DNA of 64,000 nucleotides, taken from Eubacterium sp. MSJ-33. GTDB taxonomy: Bacteria; Bacillota; Clostridia; Lachnospirales; Lachnospiraceae. A model generated the notes under the pieces. The model saw nothing but the letters and a program-made list of their open reading frames with translations. It did no database searches and was not told the DNA's origin. Location: NCBI RefSeq assembly GCF_022174665.1, contig NZ_CP076562.1, positions 2,062,525 through 2,126,524 on the forward strand, given 5' to 3'. Shown here piece after piece: positions 35,157 through 44,851 of the stretch. The first letter of the stretch is position 1, and every line of letters begins with the position of its first letter. Position numbers and translations under genes: made by a program.

Positions 35157-36923
35157 ATGGAAAAACTAGCAAAATTAGGGTGGCAGAAATTAATTGTCAT
35201 AGCAGCGGCGGTGGACGTTGTGCTTGGAATTGTATTTGGCGCAATATTTCATGCAATTCCGGCGGGAATTATTGTCGGTGTGTTGGCAGCGGTTGTCACA
35301 GGCGTGATTGTATTTGCACTTGGAGGCGGAGAGGTAGCCGGTCACACAAAGGGAGACAAATACAAGAAGCTGTTCATGAATCTTCCGATTGGATTCGCAC
35401 AGGCGAAGATTATTACAGATTCACTTGGGAACAGCATAGGGTATTGTATTCAGGAAGCGAATGAGCGGTTTGGAAGCTATTTTAACCTGGATGCATCTGA
35501 TTATCAGGATAAGATTCTTGGTGAGAGTAAGATTGAGGTATTGCAGGATATTAACGCATGGTTTACCGCGTATAATACATCCGGTACCAAAGAGGGCGAC
35601 TTCATGGATGTTGAGATTACCATGGAGAAACTCGGTAAGGTATTCAATACAGTAATGTATAAGTCCGAAGCCGATTATATCAATATGGTTGTTATTGATA
35701 TCACCGATCAGAAAGAGACGGAGAATAAGCTTTCTGCAGCGATTGAGGATGCGAATGCCGCATATAAGACACAGGCGGAATTCCTTGCCAATATGAGCCA
35801 TGAGATCCGTACACCAATCAACGGAATCCTTGGCATGCTACAGCTTACACTGATGGCAGACGATCTGCAGGCTGATTACCGCGACAATCTGCTTACTGCA
35901 AAGGGTTGCGCAGATAACTTGCTTCGTCTGATTAATGATATTTTGGATATCAGTAAGCTGGAAGCCGGTAAATATAACCTGAAGGAAGAAATCTTCGATG
36001 TGCGTGCGGCCATTGAGGAGACAGTAGCCGCACAGGTACCGATAGCAACAAACAAGGGACTTGCCCTTGACTGTACATTTGGTAACAATATTCCAAAGCT
36101 TGTAAAGGGCGATGGACAGAGAATCCAGCAGATTTTGAATTGCCTGCTTTCGAATGCATTAAAATTCACATCTGAGGGAAGTGTAAGAGTAAAGATTGCC
36201 GCAATTGATGCAGAAAAAGAAAATATCAACCTGCGAATCGCGGTTGCAGATACGGGCATCGGTATCTCTGAGAAGAATATGGACAAGCTGTTTATCCGTT
36301 TTTCCCAGGTTGATGCTTCTGATACAAGAAAGTACGGAGGTTCCGGACTCGGTCTGGTTATCTCGAAGCAGATTGCAGAGCTGATGGGAGGTAACATCAG
36401 TGTTCAGAGTAAGGAAGGCATCGGTTCTACGTTTATCGCAGAGATTCCGTTGAAGGTTGTAAAGGCAGCAGAGGTAGAAGCAACCAGAGAAGTGGAAGAA
36501 AAGGAAGATGCCGCAGTCTTCTCGATCAATGCACACAGTAAGGCCCGTATCCTTGTTGCTGAGGATGAACCGGTCAACCAGCAGGTTATCGGTAAACTGC
36601 TCGGCATGGCAGGGTTCTCCTACGATATTGCTGAGAACGGGGAGAAAGCAATCGAACTGTTCAAGCAGAAAGAATATGATGCAGCGTTGTTTGATGTGCA
36701 GATGCCAGTCATGGATGGTATTGCAGCAACACAGCAGATTCGGGAGATTGAGATGCGCGAGCATAAAAAGAGACTTCCGATTATTGCAGTAACAGCGAGA
36801 GCAATGTTTGGAGATAAGGAACGTATCTTAGAGAACAAACTCGATGATTATATTGCAAAACCTTATAATCTGAACACAGTAGTTGAGACACTCAACCGAT
36901 ATATCGATAAAAAAGAGGATTAG
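35157..36923 (+). CDS. Membrane-bound hybrid histidine kinase
   Basis: 588 residues. Two closely spaced membrane helices (about 10-58) leave almost no external loop. A PAS-like region follows (~65-185: FMNLPIGFAQAKIITDSLGN). HisKA has His215 in FLANMSHEIRTPINGILGM, HATPase has VADTGIGIS and GGSGLGLVISKQ, and the receiver domain (~460-585) has AEDEPVNQQV and phospho-Asp513 in LFDVQMPVMDG. There is no output domain. The receiver is closely similar in plan to the kinase at the left edge. The gene lies 32 bases after the YfhO gene and may be cotranscribed. Confidence 0.93.
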   Translation: MEKLAKLGWQKLIVIAAAVDVVLGIVFGAIFHAIPAGIIVGVLAAVVTGVIVFALGGGEVAGHTKGDKYKKLFMNLPIGFAQAKIITDSLGNSIGYCIQEANERFGSYFNLDASDYQDKILGESKIEVLQDINAWFTAYNTSGTKEGDFMDVEITMEKLGKVFNTVMYKSEADYINMVVIDITDQKETENKLSAAIEDANAAYKTQAEFLANMSHEIRTPINGILGMLQLTLMADDLQADYRDNLLTAKGCADNLLRLINDILDISKLEAGKYNLKEEIFDVRAAIEETVAAQVPIATNKGLALDCTFGNNIPKLVKGDGQRIQQILNCLLSNALKFTSEGSVRVKIAAIDAEKENINLRIAVADTGIGISEKNMDKLFIRFSQVDASDTRKYGGSGLGLVISKQIAELMGGNISVQSKEGIGSTFIAEIPLKVVKAAEVEATREVEEKEDAAVFSINAHSKARILVAEDEPVNQQVIGKLLGMAGFSYDIAENGEKAIELFKQKEYDAALFDVQMPVMDGIAATQQIREIEMREHKKRLPIIAVTARAMFGDKERILENKLDDYIAKPYNLNTVVETLNRYIDKKED

Positions 36924-36966
36924 TGAGTTGTTCACGAAAATTTAAACGTTTTTTAATATATGTTGG

Positions 36967-36995
36967 TTGACTGTATATCTTTTTAGTGATACAAT
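36967..36995 (+). promoter_or_regulatory. Promoter of pckA
   Basis: TTGACT (36967-36972), 17-base spacer, TACAAT (36990-36995), 63 bases before the ATG; AAAGGAAGGAAA is the ribosome site. Confidence 0.75.
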
Positions 36996-37058
36996 TTCGG
37001 TGGTTTTGGGTGGATATCTGCCCTTAATTAATAAAAAGCAAAGGAAGGAAATTTTAAG

Positions 37059-38675
37059 ATGGCAAACATTGATTTAACCAAGTATGGAATTACTGGAACA
37101 ACAGAAATCGTTCACAATCCTTCATATGAAGTTTTGTTTGAGGAAGAGACAAAGGCTTCAAACGAGGGTTATGAGGTTGGACAGAACACAGAATTAGATA
37201 CAGTCAACGTTATGACAGGTGTATTTACAGGACGTTCTCCTAAAGATAAGTACATCGTTATGGATGAGAATTCTAAGGATACAGTATGGTGGACAACAGA
37301 TGCATACAAGAACGACAACCATCCTATGGCAGAAGAGACATGGGCAGTTGTTAAGGATCTTGCTAAGAAGGAGCTTTGCAACAAGAAGCTTTATGTTGTA
37401 GATGCATTCTGTGGTGCAAACAAGGATACACGTATGGCAGTTCGTTTCATCGTTGAGGTTGCTTGGCAGGCTCACTTTGTAACAAACATGTTTATCAAGC
37501 CTTCAGAGGAAGAACTGAAGGACTTCGAGCCGGATTTCGTTGTTTACAACGCATCTAAGGCTAAGGTTGAGAACTATGCAGAGCTTGGTCTTAACTCTGA
37601 GACATGTGTAGCTTTCAATATCACATCTAAGGAGCAGGTTATCATCAATACATGGTATGGCGGAGAGATGAAGAAGGGTATGTTCTCTATGATGAACTAT
37701 TACCTTCCACTTAAGGGTATCGCTTCTATGCACTGTTCTGCTAACTGTGATATGGAAGGTAAGCACACAGCTGTATTCTTCGGCCTTTCAGGTACAGGTA
37801 AGACAACACTTTCTACAGATCCTAAGAGACTTCTGATCGGTGATGATGAGCACGGTTGGGATGACAACGGTGTCTTCAACTTTGAAGGTGGATGTTATGC
37901 AAAGGTTATCGGACTTGACAAGGAGTCTGAGCCTGATATCTACAATGCAATCAGACGTGACGCTCTTCTTGAGAACGTGACTGTTGATGCAGCAGGTAAG
38001 ATTGATTTTGACGATAAGAGCGTAACAGAGAATACTCGTGTTTCTTATCCAATTGATCATATTGAGAAGATTGCATCTAAGGTAAATGGCGTTTCCGCAG
38101 GTCCTGCTGCAGAGAACGTAATCTTCCTTTCAGCAGATGCATTTGGAGTACTTCCTCCGGTATCTATCCTGACACCAGAGCAGACAAAGTACTACTTCCT
38201 TTCAGGATTTACTGCGAAACTTGCTGGTACAGAGCGTGGTATCACAGAGCCTACACCTACATTCTCAGCATGCTTCGGTCAGGCATTCCTTGAGCTGCAT
38301 CCTACAAAGTATGCAGAAGAGCTTGTTAAGAAGATGGAGAAGAGCGGAGCTAAGGCTTACCTCGTAAATACAGGATGGAACGGAACAGGCAAGCGTATCA
38401 CAATCAAGGATACTCGTGGAATTATCGATGCAATCCTTTCAGGTGATATCAAGACAGCTCCTACAAAGAAGATCCCTATGTTCGACTTTGAGGTTCCAAC
38501 AGAGCTTCCTGGTGTAGATCCGGCAATCCTTGATCCAAGAGACACATATGCTGATCCTACTGAGTGGGAGACAAAGGCTAAGGATCTCGCTGCAAGATTT
38601 GAGAAGAACTTCCAGAAGTACACAACAAACGATGCTGGTAAGGCATTGGTTGCTGCTGGTCCTAAGGCTGAGTAA
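37059..38675 (+). CDS. pckA: Phosphoenolpyruvate carboxykinase (ATP)
   Basis: Interconverts oxaloacetate and PEP with ATP/ADP; in fermentative anaerobes it often runs in the PEP-carboxylating direction. 538 residues. Key motifs: [10 protein letters not shown], the kinase-1a loop [20 protein letters not shown] (~243-262), the kinase-2 [20 protein letters not shown], and the C-terminal adenine-binding [20 protein letters not shown]. Codon use is strongly biased to CTT, GGT and GTT compared with most neighbours, a sign of high expression. It is monocistronic between its own promoter and a near-perfect terminator. Confidence 0.98.
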   Translation: MANIDLTKYGITGTTEIVHNPSYEVLFEEETKASNEGYEVGQNTELDTVNVMTGVFTGRSPKDKYIVMDENSKDTVWWTTDAYKNDNHPMAEETWAVVKDLAKKELCNKKLYVVDAFCGANKDTRMAVRFIVEVAWQAHFVTNMFIKPSEEELKDFEPDFVVYNASKAKVENYAELGLNSETCVAFNITSKEQVIINTWYGGEMKKGMFSMMNYYLPLKGIASMHCSANCDMEGKHTAVFFGLSGTGKTTLSTDPKRLLIGDDEHGWDDNGVFNFEGGCYAKVIGLDKESEPDIYNAIRRDALLENVTVDAAGKIDFDDKSVTENTRVSYPIDHIEKIASKVNGVSAGPAAENVIFLSADAFGVLPPVSILTPEQTKYYFLSGFTAKLAGTERGITEPTPTFSACFGQAFLELHPTKYAEELVKKMEKSGAKAYLVNTGWNGTGKRITIKDTRGIIDAILSGDIKTAPTKKIPMFDFEVPTELPGVDPAILDPRDTYADPTEWETKAKDLAARFEKNFQKYTTNDAGKALVAAGPKAE

Positions 38676-38697
38676 TTTAATAGCTTATAAATAAGAG

Positions 38698-38728
38698 TAC
38701 CCCGCGTCGATGACGCGGGGTATTTTTT
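38698..38728 (+). terminator. Terminator after pckA
   Basis: TACCCCGCGTC (38698-38708) pairs perfectly with GACGCGGGGTA (38712-38722), then six T. Confidence 0.97.
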
Positions 38729-38737
38729 ACCCTGTTT

Positions 38738-39182
38738 TATATGGAGATGTTCTTAATGGACATTCAAAGCAAGCATCTCTATATGGAATTTCTGGCAATG
38801 CAAAATAAAGATGTACTTAAACATATATTTTATTCTCGATTTATTCCATATACAATGTATGAAAGCTAAGAAGCTCTAAATGTTCTGATTTACATGTTAA
38901 AAATATACGCCACCGCCGCCGATTCGACATCCATGTCTCAACGGCGGCTTGTTTGAACATCGTGTTCAAACATGGCTACGTACCTGCAGAACATTAAGAA
39001 CTTCTAAGCTTTCAACATATCGTATATTAGAATGAATCGAGAACAGAATATATGATATGAACACGTTGGAGATTGTAATGCCAGAAATTCTAATAAGATA
39101 TGTTGTACAGCTTGTTCACAAAATGAACGATTCCAGCACATAAAACATTCGCCACGCCCGATGCCTCAATATGAAACATATC
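38738..39182. repeat. Highly structured non-coding region: three successive inverted repeats
   Basis: The 577-bp gap between pckA and the next gene has no coding signal. (1) ~38738-38749 with 38773-38784 (TATATGGAGATG/CATCTCTATATG). (2) A long palindrome with arms 38785-38887 and 38987-39091, most positions pairing. Its 99-base centre carries GCCGCCG/CGGCGGC (38915-38921/38942-38948) with an inner GACAT/ATGTC hairpin, and a perfect 10-bp hairpin TGTTTGAACA tcg TGTTCAAACA (38950-38972). (3) GATATGTT/AACATATC (39097-39104/39175-39182). A palindromic miniature element or a structured RNA are the two readings. Confidence 0.8.
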
Positions 39183-39196
39183 GAAAAACGAAATGT

Positions 39197-39225
39197 TTGA
39201 CAAACGATAATATATATGATATATT
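39197..39225 (+). promoter_or_regulatory. Promoter of the DUF6120-like/PadR pair
   Basis: TTGACA (39197-39202), 17-base spacer, TATATT (39220-39225), about 28 bases before the ATG. Confidence 0.8.
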
Positions 39226-39252
39226 CAAATAAATTTGAAAGGGGGAATTCCT

Positions 39253-39777
39253 ATGGACAGGGCAAAGCGGAAATATATGAAATTGTTGAGGGACTATTTT
39301 CCGTATGGAAGAGCATGCAGGAAAAAGTTTCTGGTATCAATTGCTGAGGATATAGATCATTTCGTTCGGGAACAAGAACATTGCACTTATGAAATGCTGG
39401 TGAGAGAGTTTGGAAAACCACAGGAAGTGATCTTGAATTATCAGAAAGAAATTGAAATATCAGAGATATGTAACGTTCGAAAAATAATGATGAAGCATGT
39501 TGGATTGACAATAGGTGTGTGTGGCATATTGTTTGGAGCTGTTATGTTTTCAATACCGAATCTAAGAACAGAACGGAAAGACACTGCTGAAGACAACGTG
39601 GCAGATACAGTGGGAGAAGACATAGACGAGGGTTATAGTGATTTGGAAAAAGAACTGCTTAGTCATAGTGGAAGCTATTATGACGAGTATGGAAATCAAG
39701 TATTATCGGTGTGCGTAAGTAAAAAAGCGGGAACAACATTTACTTCATATATTATACAGAATCGGTTTAATCATTAG
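39253..39777 (+). CDS. DUF6120-like small membrane protein paired with PadR
   Basis: 174 residues from ATG 39253 (AAAGGGGGA upstream; the in-frame TTG 39235 is unlikely). The N-terminal ~75 residues are helical and basic (RAKRKYMKLLRDYFPYGRACRKKFL, then VREFGKPQEVILNYQKE), a pattern seen in HAAS/DUF1700 and DUF6120 proteins. One membrane helix (~88-106) follows, then an acidic external tail. Such proteins often sit beside a PadR regulator as here (16 bases apart) and may sense or sequester. Function is otherwise unknown. Confidence 0.7.
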   Translation: MDRAKRKYMKLLRDYFPYGRACRKKFLVSIAEDIDHFVREQEHCTYEMLVREFGKPQEVILNYQKEIEISEICNVRKIMMKHVGLTIGVCGILFGAVMFSIPNLRTERKDTAEDNVADTVGEDIDEGYSDLEKELLSHSGSYYDEYGNQVLSVCVSKKAGTTFTSYIIQNRFNH

Positions 39778-39793
39778 GGAGAAAAAGACATAT

Positions 39794-40123
39794 ATGGAAA
39801 GTAAAAATATGTTTTACCGTGGTTATGTGGAGTTACTTGTGTTGAAATTTCTTTCAGAGAAAGATTGCTACGGTTATGAAATCGTGAAAAGTATAAAGCG
39901 GGCTTCCGATGAGAAGATTTCGTTATCTGTAGGAACGTTATATCCAACATTATATAAGCTAATCGATCAGAAGTATATTAGTGATTATAAGAAGCAGACT
40001 GGTGAACGAATGGTGAAGGTGTATTATCATCTGGAGAACGCAGGGAGAGAACGATTGAACACCCTAGTAGCAGAGTACCGGGAGTTCTCTCGGGTTATGA
40101 ATAAAATCCTGAATCTGGAGTAG
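39794..40123 (+). CDS. PadR-family transcriptional regulator
   Basis: 109 residues. Winged-helix PadR domain: YVELLVLKFLSEKDCYGYEI, SVGTLYPTLYKLIDQKYISD and the wing EKQTGERMVKVYYHLENAGR-type strands, ending in a dimerisation helix. PadR proteins are usually repressors answering small ligands. It probably controls its own operon from the promoter at 39197. Confidence 0.9.
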   Translation: MESKNMFYRGYVELLVLKFLSEKDCYGYEIVKSIKRASDEKISLSVGTLYPTLYKLIDQKYISDYKKQTGERMVKVYYHLENAGRERLNTLVAEYREFSRVMNKILNLE

Positions 40124-40323
40124 TTCGGTAATGGTTGGCGGACATCGAGGATGCAACAGACAAGTGTCAGGCGTATCTGGAAATTAAAATTGAAACAGAC
40201 ACATTGAAGTAGAAAAACAGTTAGTACAGAAGTATTGCTAAAAACAAAAAGCAACTCCTTATGAGGTGACCCCCAAAAGTTAGACTTTATTGCGAAGTGG
40301 ATTTTCCACTTCGCATTTTTCAT

Positions 40324-41142
40324 TTATGCAGCCAAGAGGCGTTTCCTGTATTGTACAGGGCTGAGCCATCCTAGTTTCTCTTTGATACGTTTTTCATTGT
40401 AATACTTGATATATTTTTCAATCGCCAATTTAAGTTCATCAAAGCTATAGTATACAACACCATAGTATATTTCCTGTTTTAATAATCCAAAGAAGTTCTC
40501 CATAACAGAATTATCATAGCAGTTCCCTTTCCGTGACATACTTTGAAAAATACGATTTTCTCTTAATCTATGAGAGTAAGTCTTCATCTGATATGCCCAC
40601 CCTTGATCCGAGTGAAATGTTCTCCTAAACCGACAATCAGAAGTGATTGTGATTGCTTCTTCCAGAGCAGTCATTACACTTTGTGCAGATGGTCGTTTAT
40701 CAATACCAAAGCTTATGATTTCTCCATTATACATATCCATAAATGGGTCAAGATATAACTTCTGCATCACCATTCGTCCTTTTTCATCTATCTCGTAATA
40801 CTTAAACTCTGTTGTATCTGTTGTAATCTTCTGATGCGGTATATTGGTGTGAAATCGTCGTCTAATTCTATTCGGAGCAACTGTTCCCACTTTTCCACGA
40901 TAAGAGCTATACTTACGAGATTTTCTAGTGAAAGATGTCACTTGAAGATTTAGTCGTTGCATTAACTTCTGTACTTTCTTTTTATTCACCACGTAGCCTT
41001 GATTGCATAATTCTGCCTTCATTCTTCGATAGCCGTAGTCTTTGTGCTCTGCGTGTAGTTCTAGCATTTTAGCCTCTAATTCAGCATCCGGATTTTCTCT
41101 ATCAAATCGCTTTTGCCAGTACATGTAGGTTGCTTTCGGCAT
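40324..41142 (-). CDS. IS3-family transposase OrfB (catalytic, DDE)
   Basis: 272 residues from the first ATG, but the frame is open upstream to about 41220 (KNERCARVIHSLRREFKLKD) and is probably expressed as an OrfAB fusion by -1 slippage at the A-run near 41216-41220. HTH_21 region YGYRRMKAELCNQGYVVNKK, then the integrase core: Asp in ITTDTTEFK, Asp in FHSDQGWAYQ and Glu in NCYDNSVMENFFGLLKQE. C-terminal YYNEKRIKEKLGWLSPVQYR is the usual IS3 ending. Confidence 0.93.
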   Translation of the reverse strand: MPKATYMYWQKRFDRENPDAELEAKMLELHAEHKDYGYRRMKAELCNQGYVVNKKKVQKLMQRLNLQVTSFTRKSRKYSSYRGKVGTVAPNRIRRRFHTNIPHQKITTDTTEFKYYEIDEKGRMVMQKLYLDPFMDMYNGEIISFGIDKRPSAQSVMTALEEAITITSDCRFRRTFHSDQGWAYQMKTYSHRLRENRIFQSMSRKGNCYDNSVMENFFGLLKQEIYYGVVYYSFDELKLAIEKYIKYYNEKRIKEKLGWLSPVQYRKRLLAA

Positions 41143-41165
41143 ACCTGTATATGAGAGAAGATCTT

Positions 41166-41747
41166 TTAGTTTGAATTCTCTTCGGAGGCTGTGGATGACT
41201 CTTGCACATCTCTCATTTTTGCTTCGTCCTCTAAACGCAGTCTCCTCAGTTCTTTTAAAAAGGCGTTCTCTATCCTTAACTTTAATAACTCATCTTCAAG
41301 TTCTTTGACATGTTCTGCGCTGGTATCCACTGCACGCTCTTCAAACGAAGAGGTTTTAGTTTTATGATTGTCTTTTTGATTCAATGTTTTCTTACGACCT
41401 TTCTTCTTAGGTCTCAATGCGTCAGGACCAGCAATCCGAAAGCCTTGAACCCATTGAGCAATCATTGCTGCATTATTTATTCCTTGAGACAATGCTAACT
41501 CCTGATATGAAACCTCACTTGATAAATATAACTCTACCACATGAAGCTTAAATTCAAAAGAATAATTCTTTTTTTCTCTTGATCGCATCAAACCAGCATC
41601 GCCGAATTTATTATAATAGTCCACCCAATTTAACACTTGTCTTTTGTTTTTTACATTGTACTTTTGTGCTAGATAGTTGTACCCTCCTTCGCCGTTCAAA
41701 TAAGCAATTACTACTTTTTTCTTAAATTCAAAACTATATTTTGCCAT
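41166..41747 (-). CDS. IS3-family transposase OrfA (DNA-binding)
   Basis: 193 residues. Two HTH repeats (KKVVIAYLNGEGGYNYLAQKY and HVVELYLSSEVSYQELALSQG), a Lys-rich linker, and a leucine-zipper helix (VKELEDELLKLRIENAFLKEL). It binds the terminal repeats and multimerises. Its end overlaps the upstream extension of OrfB in the -1 frame, the classical IS3 arrangement. Confidence 0.92.
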   Translation of the reverse strand: MAKYSFEFKKKVVIAYLNGEGGYNYLAQKYNVKNKRQVLNWVDYYNKFGDAGLMRSREKKNYSFEFKLHVVELYLSSEVSYQELALSQGINNAAMIAQWVQGFRIAGPDALRPKKKGRKKTLNQKDNHKTKTSSFEERAVDTSAEHVKELEDELLKLRIENAFLKELRRLRLEDEAKMRDVQESSTASEENSN

Positions 41748-41834
41748 AAAAATACCGACCTCCCAATCGTTAGATTTTTGGTCTAACTTTTGGGGGTCGG
41801 TACATTATGGAGTTGCTTTTTGTTATATATGCAA

Positions 41835-43751
41835 TTATAAATTATCCTTCACATATTGCTGTACCAGCTTTTCAATTAGGAAGAACTGGGATGGACCTGC
41901 ATCAAGGACGACCTTATGGAACGCCTGCTCGTCAAACTTGTCGCCAAGAGCAGATTCTGCATAATCGCGAAGCTCCTGGAAAGACTGCCAGCCCATGACG
42001 TACATCTGGTAATTGACAGGTTCTGCGATCACGTAATCCATGACGTCCTGTGCACCTTCCGAGTTAAATCCGTTGTTGGACAGATAGGTTTGTGTAGCTT
42101 CCAGATCCCAGCCCTCGTAGTTGACGCCGATTTCGATACGGGCGCTGACAAGCAGGTTTAATTCAGAGTTGATACGTTCAAAATCTGCATAACATGCATC
42201 CGGATAATCTTTGTACATTTCGTAGCTCATCATTTCCACGTAGGTTGCCCAACCTTCCGAATAGCCATTAAAGTTAAGTAAGGCACGGAGTGGCTCCGGA
42301 TTCGTGTTCAGATAGTAGGTGAATTGGTACATATGGCCTGGAATTCCTTCGTGAGCCAGTGTAGACCATAAATCCCCGGCGCCATCACTGCCCATATTCA
42401 GATAGATGGAGTTGTCATTATATGCATCAATCGGTGTTGTTACATAGAACGCCGGGCTGACGATATCCTCCAGAGATTCGTGCACATTTTCTACTTTGTA
42501 ATTTACATCCGGCATAGCCGGAAAACGATCTGCAAAACAGTCCTTAAAATAGTTGATCGTTTCAAGTGGATCTTTGTCATCGTACAAACTGCTGTCGGCA
42601 TCGTTAAAGTACTGTTCATAGGCAGAGTAGTTTGAAAGTGCGACTGTCTGATATTCGGATAAGACATCATCAAGTGCATTGTCGAGCCACGTAATGACTT
42701 CTTCCGGTGTTTTATCTGTACCAACTTTGTCCTTTAACAAATATGCATAATATTCTTTTCCGTTTTCATATCCTGCCAGCCCCAGATCGTTTGTTCCGGC
42801 ATCTTTGTTTGCAGTGAAGAATTTGATTACATTATCGTAGCATGGGATGACAGAATTGATAACAATATCATGGTTTTGGGTAATGTAATTCTGAATCTGG
42901 TCTTCGTTTAACCCTTCGACTCCGCGAACTTTATCTTCAAAAGTTGCAATCAGGAGGTTTTGTTCTGGCCTGGCGATGAATTCCTGACACTGGCGAATGA
43001 CTTCGCTGGCAGAGTGTTCATTCATGAAGAGACCTTTGTCAATTTTAATCTGTTCAAAGTCCAGATATTTGTTATAGTAATCTGGTAATTGCTCCAGCAA
43101 AGCCAGATAATCCTGTACGTCATTCTCATTGTAGAATTTATATTCGGACATATTGATCGGCATGTTTGTCTGGAGACCGCTTGTGTAAGCAAATGGTTCG
43201 TATAGATAGGTGTAATCGTAGGATTCCAGATTTGTATCCAGATAATCCTTCAACACATCATATGTGTATTTCTGGGAACCTGTCAGCAGATCATAATCAA
43301 ATTCCTGAAGTTCCGCGAGTTCATCTTCGGTTTCTTTTTTATCGTCTGCAATCGCTTCTTCCGATATCTCTGCATCACCGAAGGTTGCAGTTGGAACTTC
43401 CAAGTCATAATCAGCCGGATTGGCAATGGTATAATGTAAGGTCACCGTGTCGCTCGTTACGCTTTCTTTGAAATTATCCATAAGGTAGGTATGGAAGCGT
43501 TCCTGCTCTGCCACAGCGTCTGCACCGGTTGGATCCGGCAAAGAATACGCACAATCCTCCAGTGTTGAAGTATCTATAGAAGGCGGGTTTTCACTGGCGT
43601 CATCGGTTGCAACGTCTTCGACATTCTCGGCGAGTGATGTTGCACTCCATTTGCGGCTGCCGTCAGTAGTATTTCCACATCCGGTCAGCAGAATCGACAT
43701 CGCACATATGACTGCTATAGCGGATGCTTTCATATTGTATTTTTTTCTCAT
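41835..43751 (-). CDS. DUF885-family lipoprotein, putative metallopeptidase
   Basis: 638 residues from the ATG whose complement is 43749-43751 (GGAGGAA upstream). Lipoprotein signal MRKKYNMKASAIAVICAMSI with lipobox LLTGC. The DUF885 zinc-site motif HEGIPGH lies in LAHEGIPGHMYQFTY, and the downstream Glu in GYSEGWATYVEMM. DUF885 proteins are M2/M32-like gluzincin relatives of mostly unknown substrate. The start of the mature part is acidic (VEDVATDDASENPP). Membrane-anchored extracellular peptidase is the likely role. Confidence 0.88.
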   Translation of the reverse strand: MRKKYNMKASAIAVICAMSILLTGCGNTTDGSRKWSATSLAENVEDVATDDASENPPSIDTSTLEDCAYSLPDPTGADAVAEQERFHTYLMDNFKESVTSDTVTLHYTIANPADYDLEVPTATFGDAEISEEAIADDKKETEDELAELQEFDYDLLTGSQKYTYDVLKDYLDTNLESYDYTYLYEPFAYTSGLQTNMPINMSEYKFYNENDVQDYLALLEQLPDYYNKYLDFEQIKIDKGLFMNEHSASEVIRQCQEFIARPEQNLLIATFEDKVRGVEGLNEDQIQNYITQNHDIVINSVIPCYDNVIKFFTANKDAGTNDLGLAGYENGKEYYAYLLKDKVGTDKTPEEVITWLDNALDDVLSEYQTVALSNYSAYEQYFNDADSSLYDDKDPLETINYFKDCFADRFPAMPDVNYKVENVHESLEDIVSPAFYVTTPIDAYNDNSIYLNMGSDGAGDLWSTLAHEGIPGHMYQFTYYLNTNPEPLRALLNFNGYSEGWATYVEMMSYEMYKDYPDACYADFERINSELNLLVSARIEIGVNYEGWDLEATQTYLSNNGFNSEGAQDVMDYVIAEPVNYQMYVMGWQSFQELRDYAESALGDKFDEQAFHKVVLDAGPSQFFLIEKLVQQYVKDNL

Positions 43752-44011
43752 AAAATCATTTCCTCCGTTTCGAATTATCATGATATATAGTATTTTCTTT
43801 TCTTTTGCAGACAATACAAAATTATCATACCCGATATTTTCAAAAACTGCAATCTTATGATACATATTTCACAAAATGCACAGGAAACAACATGTCGAAA
43901 AGACAAGAAATACCGCTATATAAAGTGCACGAAATCAGGTTTCAAGGAAGCATATTTATGTTAAGGTAAGAACGGGAAAAAATGTTTACATTTAAAGGAG
44001 AGATGGAAAAT

Positions 44012-44710
44012 ATGACGATTAAAGAGGCTGCGAAGAGACTGCATGTGGAGACACATGTACTTCGATATTGGGAGGATGAACTAAGTCTGGACATCAAACG
44101 GAATGCGCAGGGACACAGGTATTATGATGAACGGGATATCCGGATGTTTGAGAGCGTGAAGGCGATGAAGGAAGAGGGGCTGATGCTGAAGGATATCCGA
44201 AATGCGATTATACGTGCCAGACGGGTGAAATCCGGTGAGATTGAAGCGCATGTATCGGATGAAGAGGAATCTTGTACGGATGACGGACAGACGGCTGCAA
44301 AACAGGAGTTGGGGAATGACTGTGAAAAAGTGGAAGAAAAACATTCGGTTGAGCTTCAACCGGTACATACACGGATGGATGAGGACAAAGATTCTATGTT
44401 GGAAAGAATGCAACGTATGGTTGGAGATGAAGATAAAGTTGTTGATTTTAAACAGGCGCAGCTTCAAAGCGTGATGAATCGTGTGATTGCAACTGCATTG
44501 CGTGAAAATAAGGATATTATCACTACTTCGATTAAAGAAGAGGTGACTGCTGATGTGATGAGGCAATTCGATACGGTCATGCGTGAAAAGGAAGAGCGAG
44601 AGGAAGCCAGATATCGAAAGCTTGATATGGTGTTGCGGGAAATCCAGCAGGCAAATGCGGAAGTGGCTGCAACGAAAGCAAAAAAGGGATTATGGAAAAA
44701 ACATCGGTAA
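44012..44710 (+). CDS. MerR-family transcriptional regulator
   Basis: 233 residues from ATG 44012 (AAGGAG eleven bases upstream; ATG 43982 is the alternative). Winged HTH 1-70: MTIKEAAKRLHVETHVLRYW, GHRYYDERDIRMFESVKAMKEE, GLMLKDIRNAI. The remainder is a long charged segment and a predicted coiled coil (~165-225). No ligand-binding Cys pattern is seen. It resembles RacA/DnaA-associated MerR-like proteins of Firmicutes as much as metal or drug sensors. It is divergent from the DUF885 gene. Confidence 0.85.
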   Translation: MTIKEAAKRLHVETHVLRYWEDELSLDIKRNAQGHRYYDERDIRMFESVKAMKEEGLMLKDIRNAIIRARRVKSGEIEAHVSDEEESCTDDGQTAAKQELGNDCEKVEEKHSVELQPVHTRMDEDKDSMLERMQRMVGDEDKVVDFKQAQLQSVMNRVIATALRENKDIITTSIKEEVTADVMRQFDTVMREKEEREEARYRKLDMVLREIQQANAEVAATKAKKGLWKKHR

Positions 44711-44769
44711 ATCGTATGACTTTAGCAGGAAATTCCATTACAGATGTTGAAATTTCTGTCAGTCGTTAG

Positions 44770-44798
44770 TTGCAAAAAAAGAACAACTCTTGTATAAT
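44770..44798 (+). promoter_or_regulatory. Promoter of the rluA-proS segment
   Basis: TTGCAA (44770-44775), 17-base spacer, TATAAT (44793-44798), 53 bases before the start. Confidence 0.75.
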
Positions 44799-44851
44799 TC
44801 CTATTAGTTATGTGCTAATATAGTGAAGAATAGAAGAAACGGACAGGGATT

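Larger units (their letters stand above)
40262..41804 (-). mobile_element. IS3-family (IS150-like) insertion sequence, 1543 bp
   Basis: Ends are 24-base imperfect inverted repeats: left 40262-40285 begins TGAGGTGACCCCC, right end read inward begins TGTACCGACCCCC; both share CCCCCAAAAGTTAGAC. A 3-bp duplication TTA flanks it (40259-40261 and 41805-41807). It contains orfA and orfB on the - strand with a DDE catalytic triad. All parts look intact, so the copy may be active. Confidence 0.93.
40243..41824. terminator. Terminator hairpin split by an insertion sequence
   Basis: AACAAAAAGCAACTCC (40243-40258) and GGAGTTGCTTTTTGTT (41809-41824) are perfect 16-base reverse complements on either side of the IS. 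Removing the IS and one TTA copy restores a 16-bp stem with a TTAT loop and A/T tails, a bidirectional terminator for the convergent padR and DUF885 genes. Confidence 0.8.
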
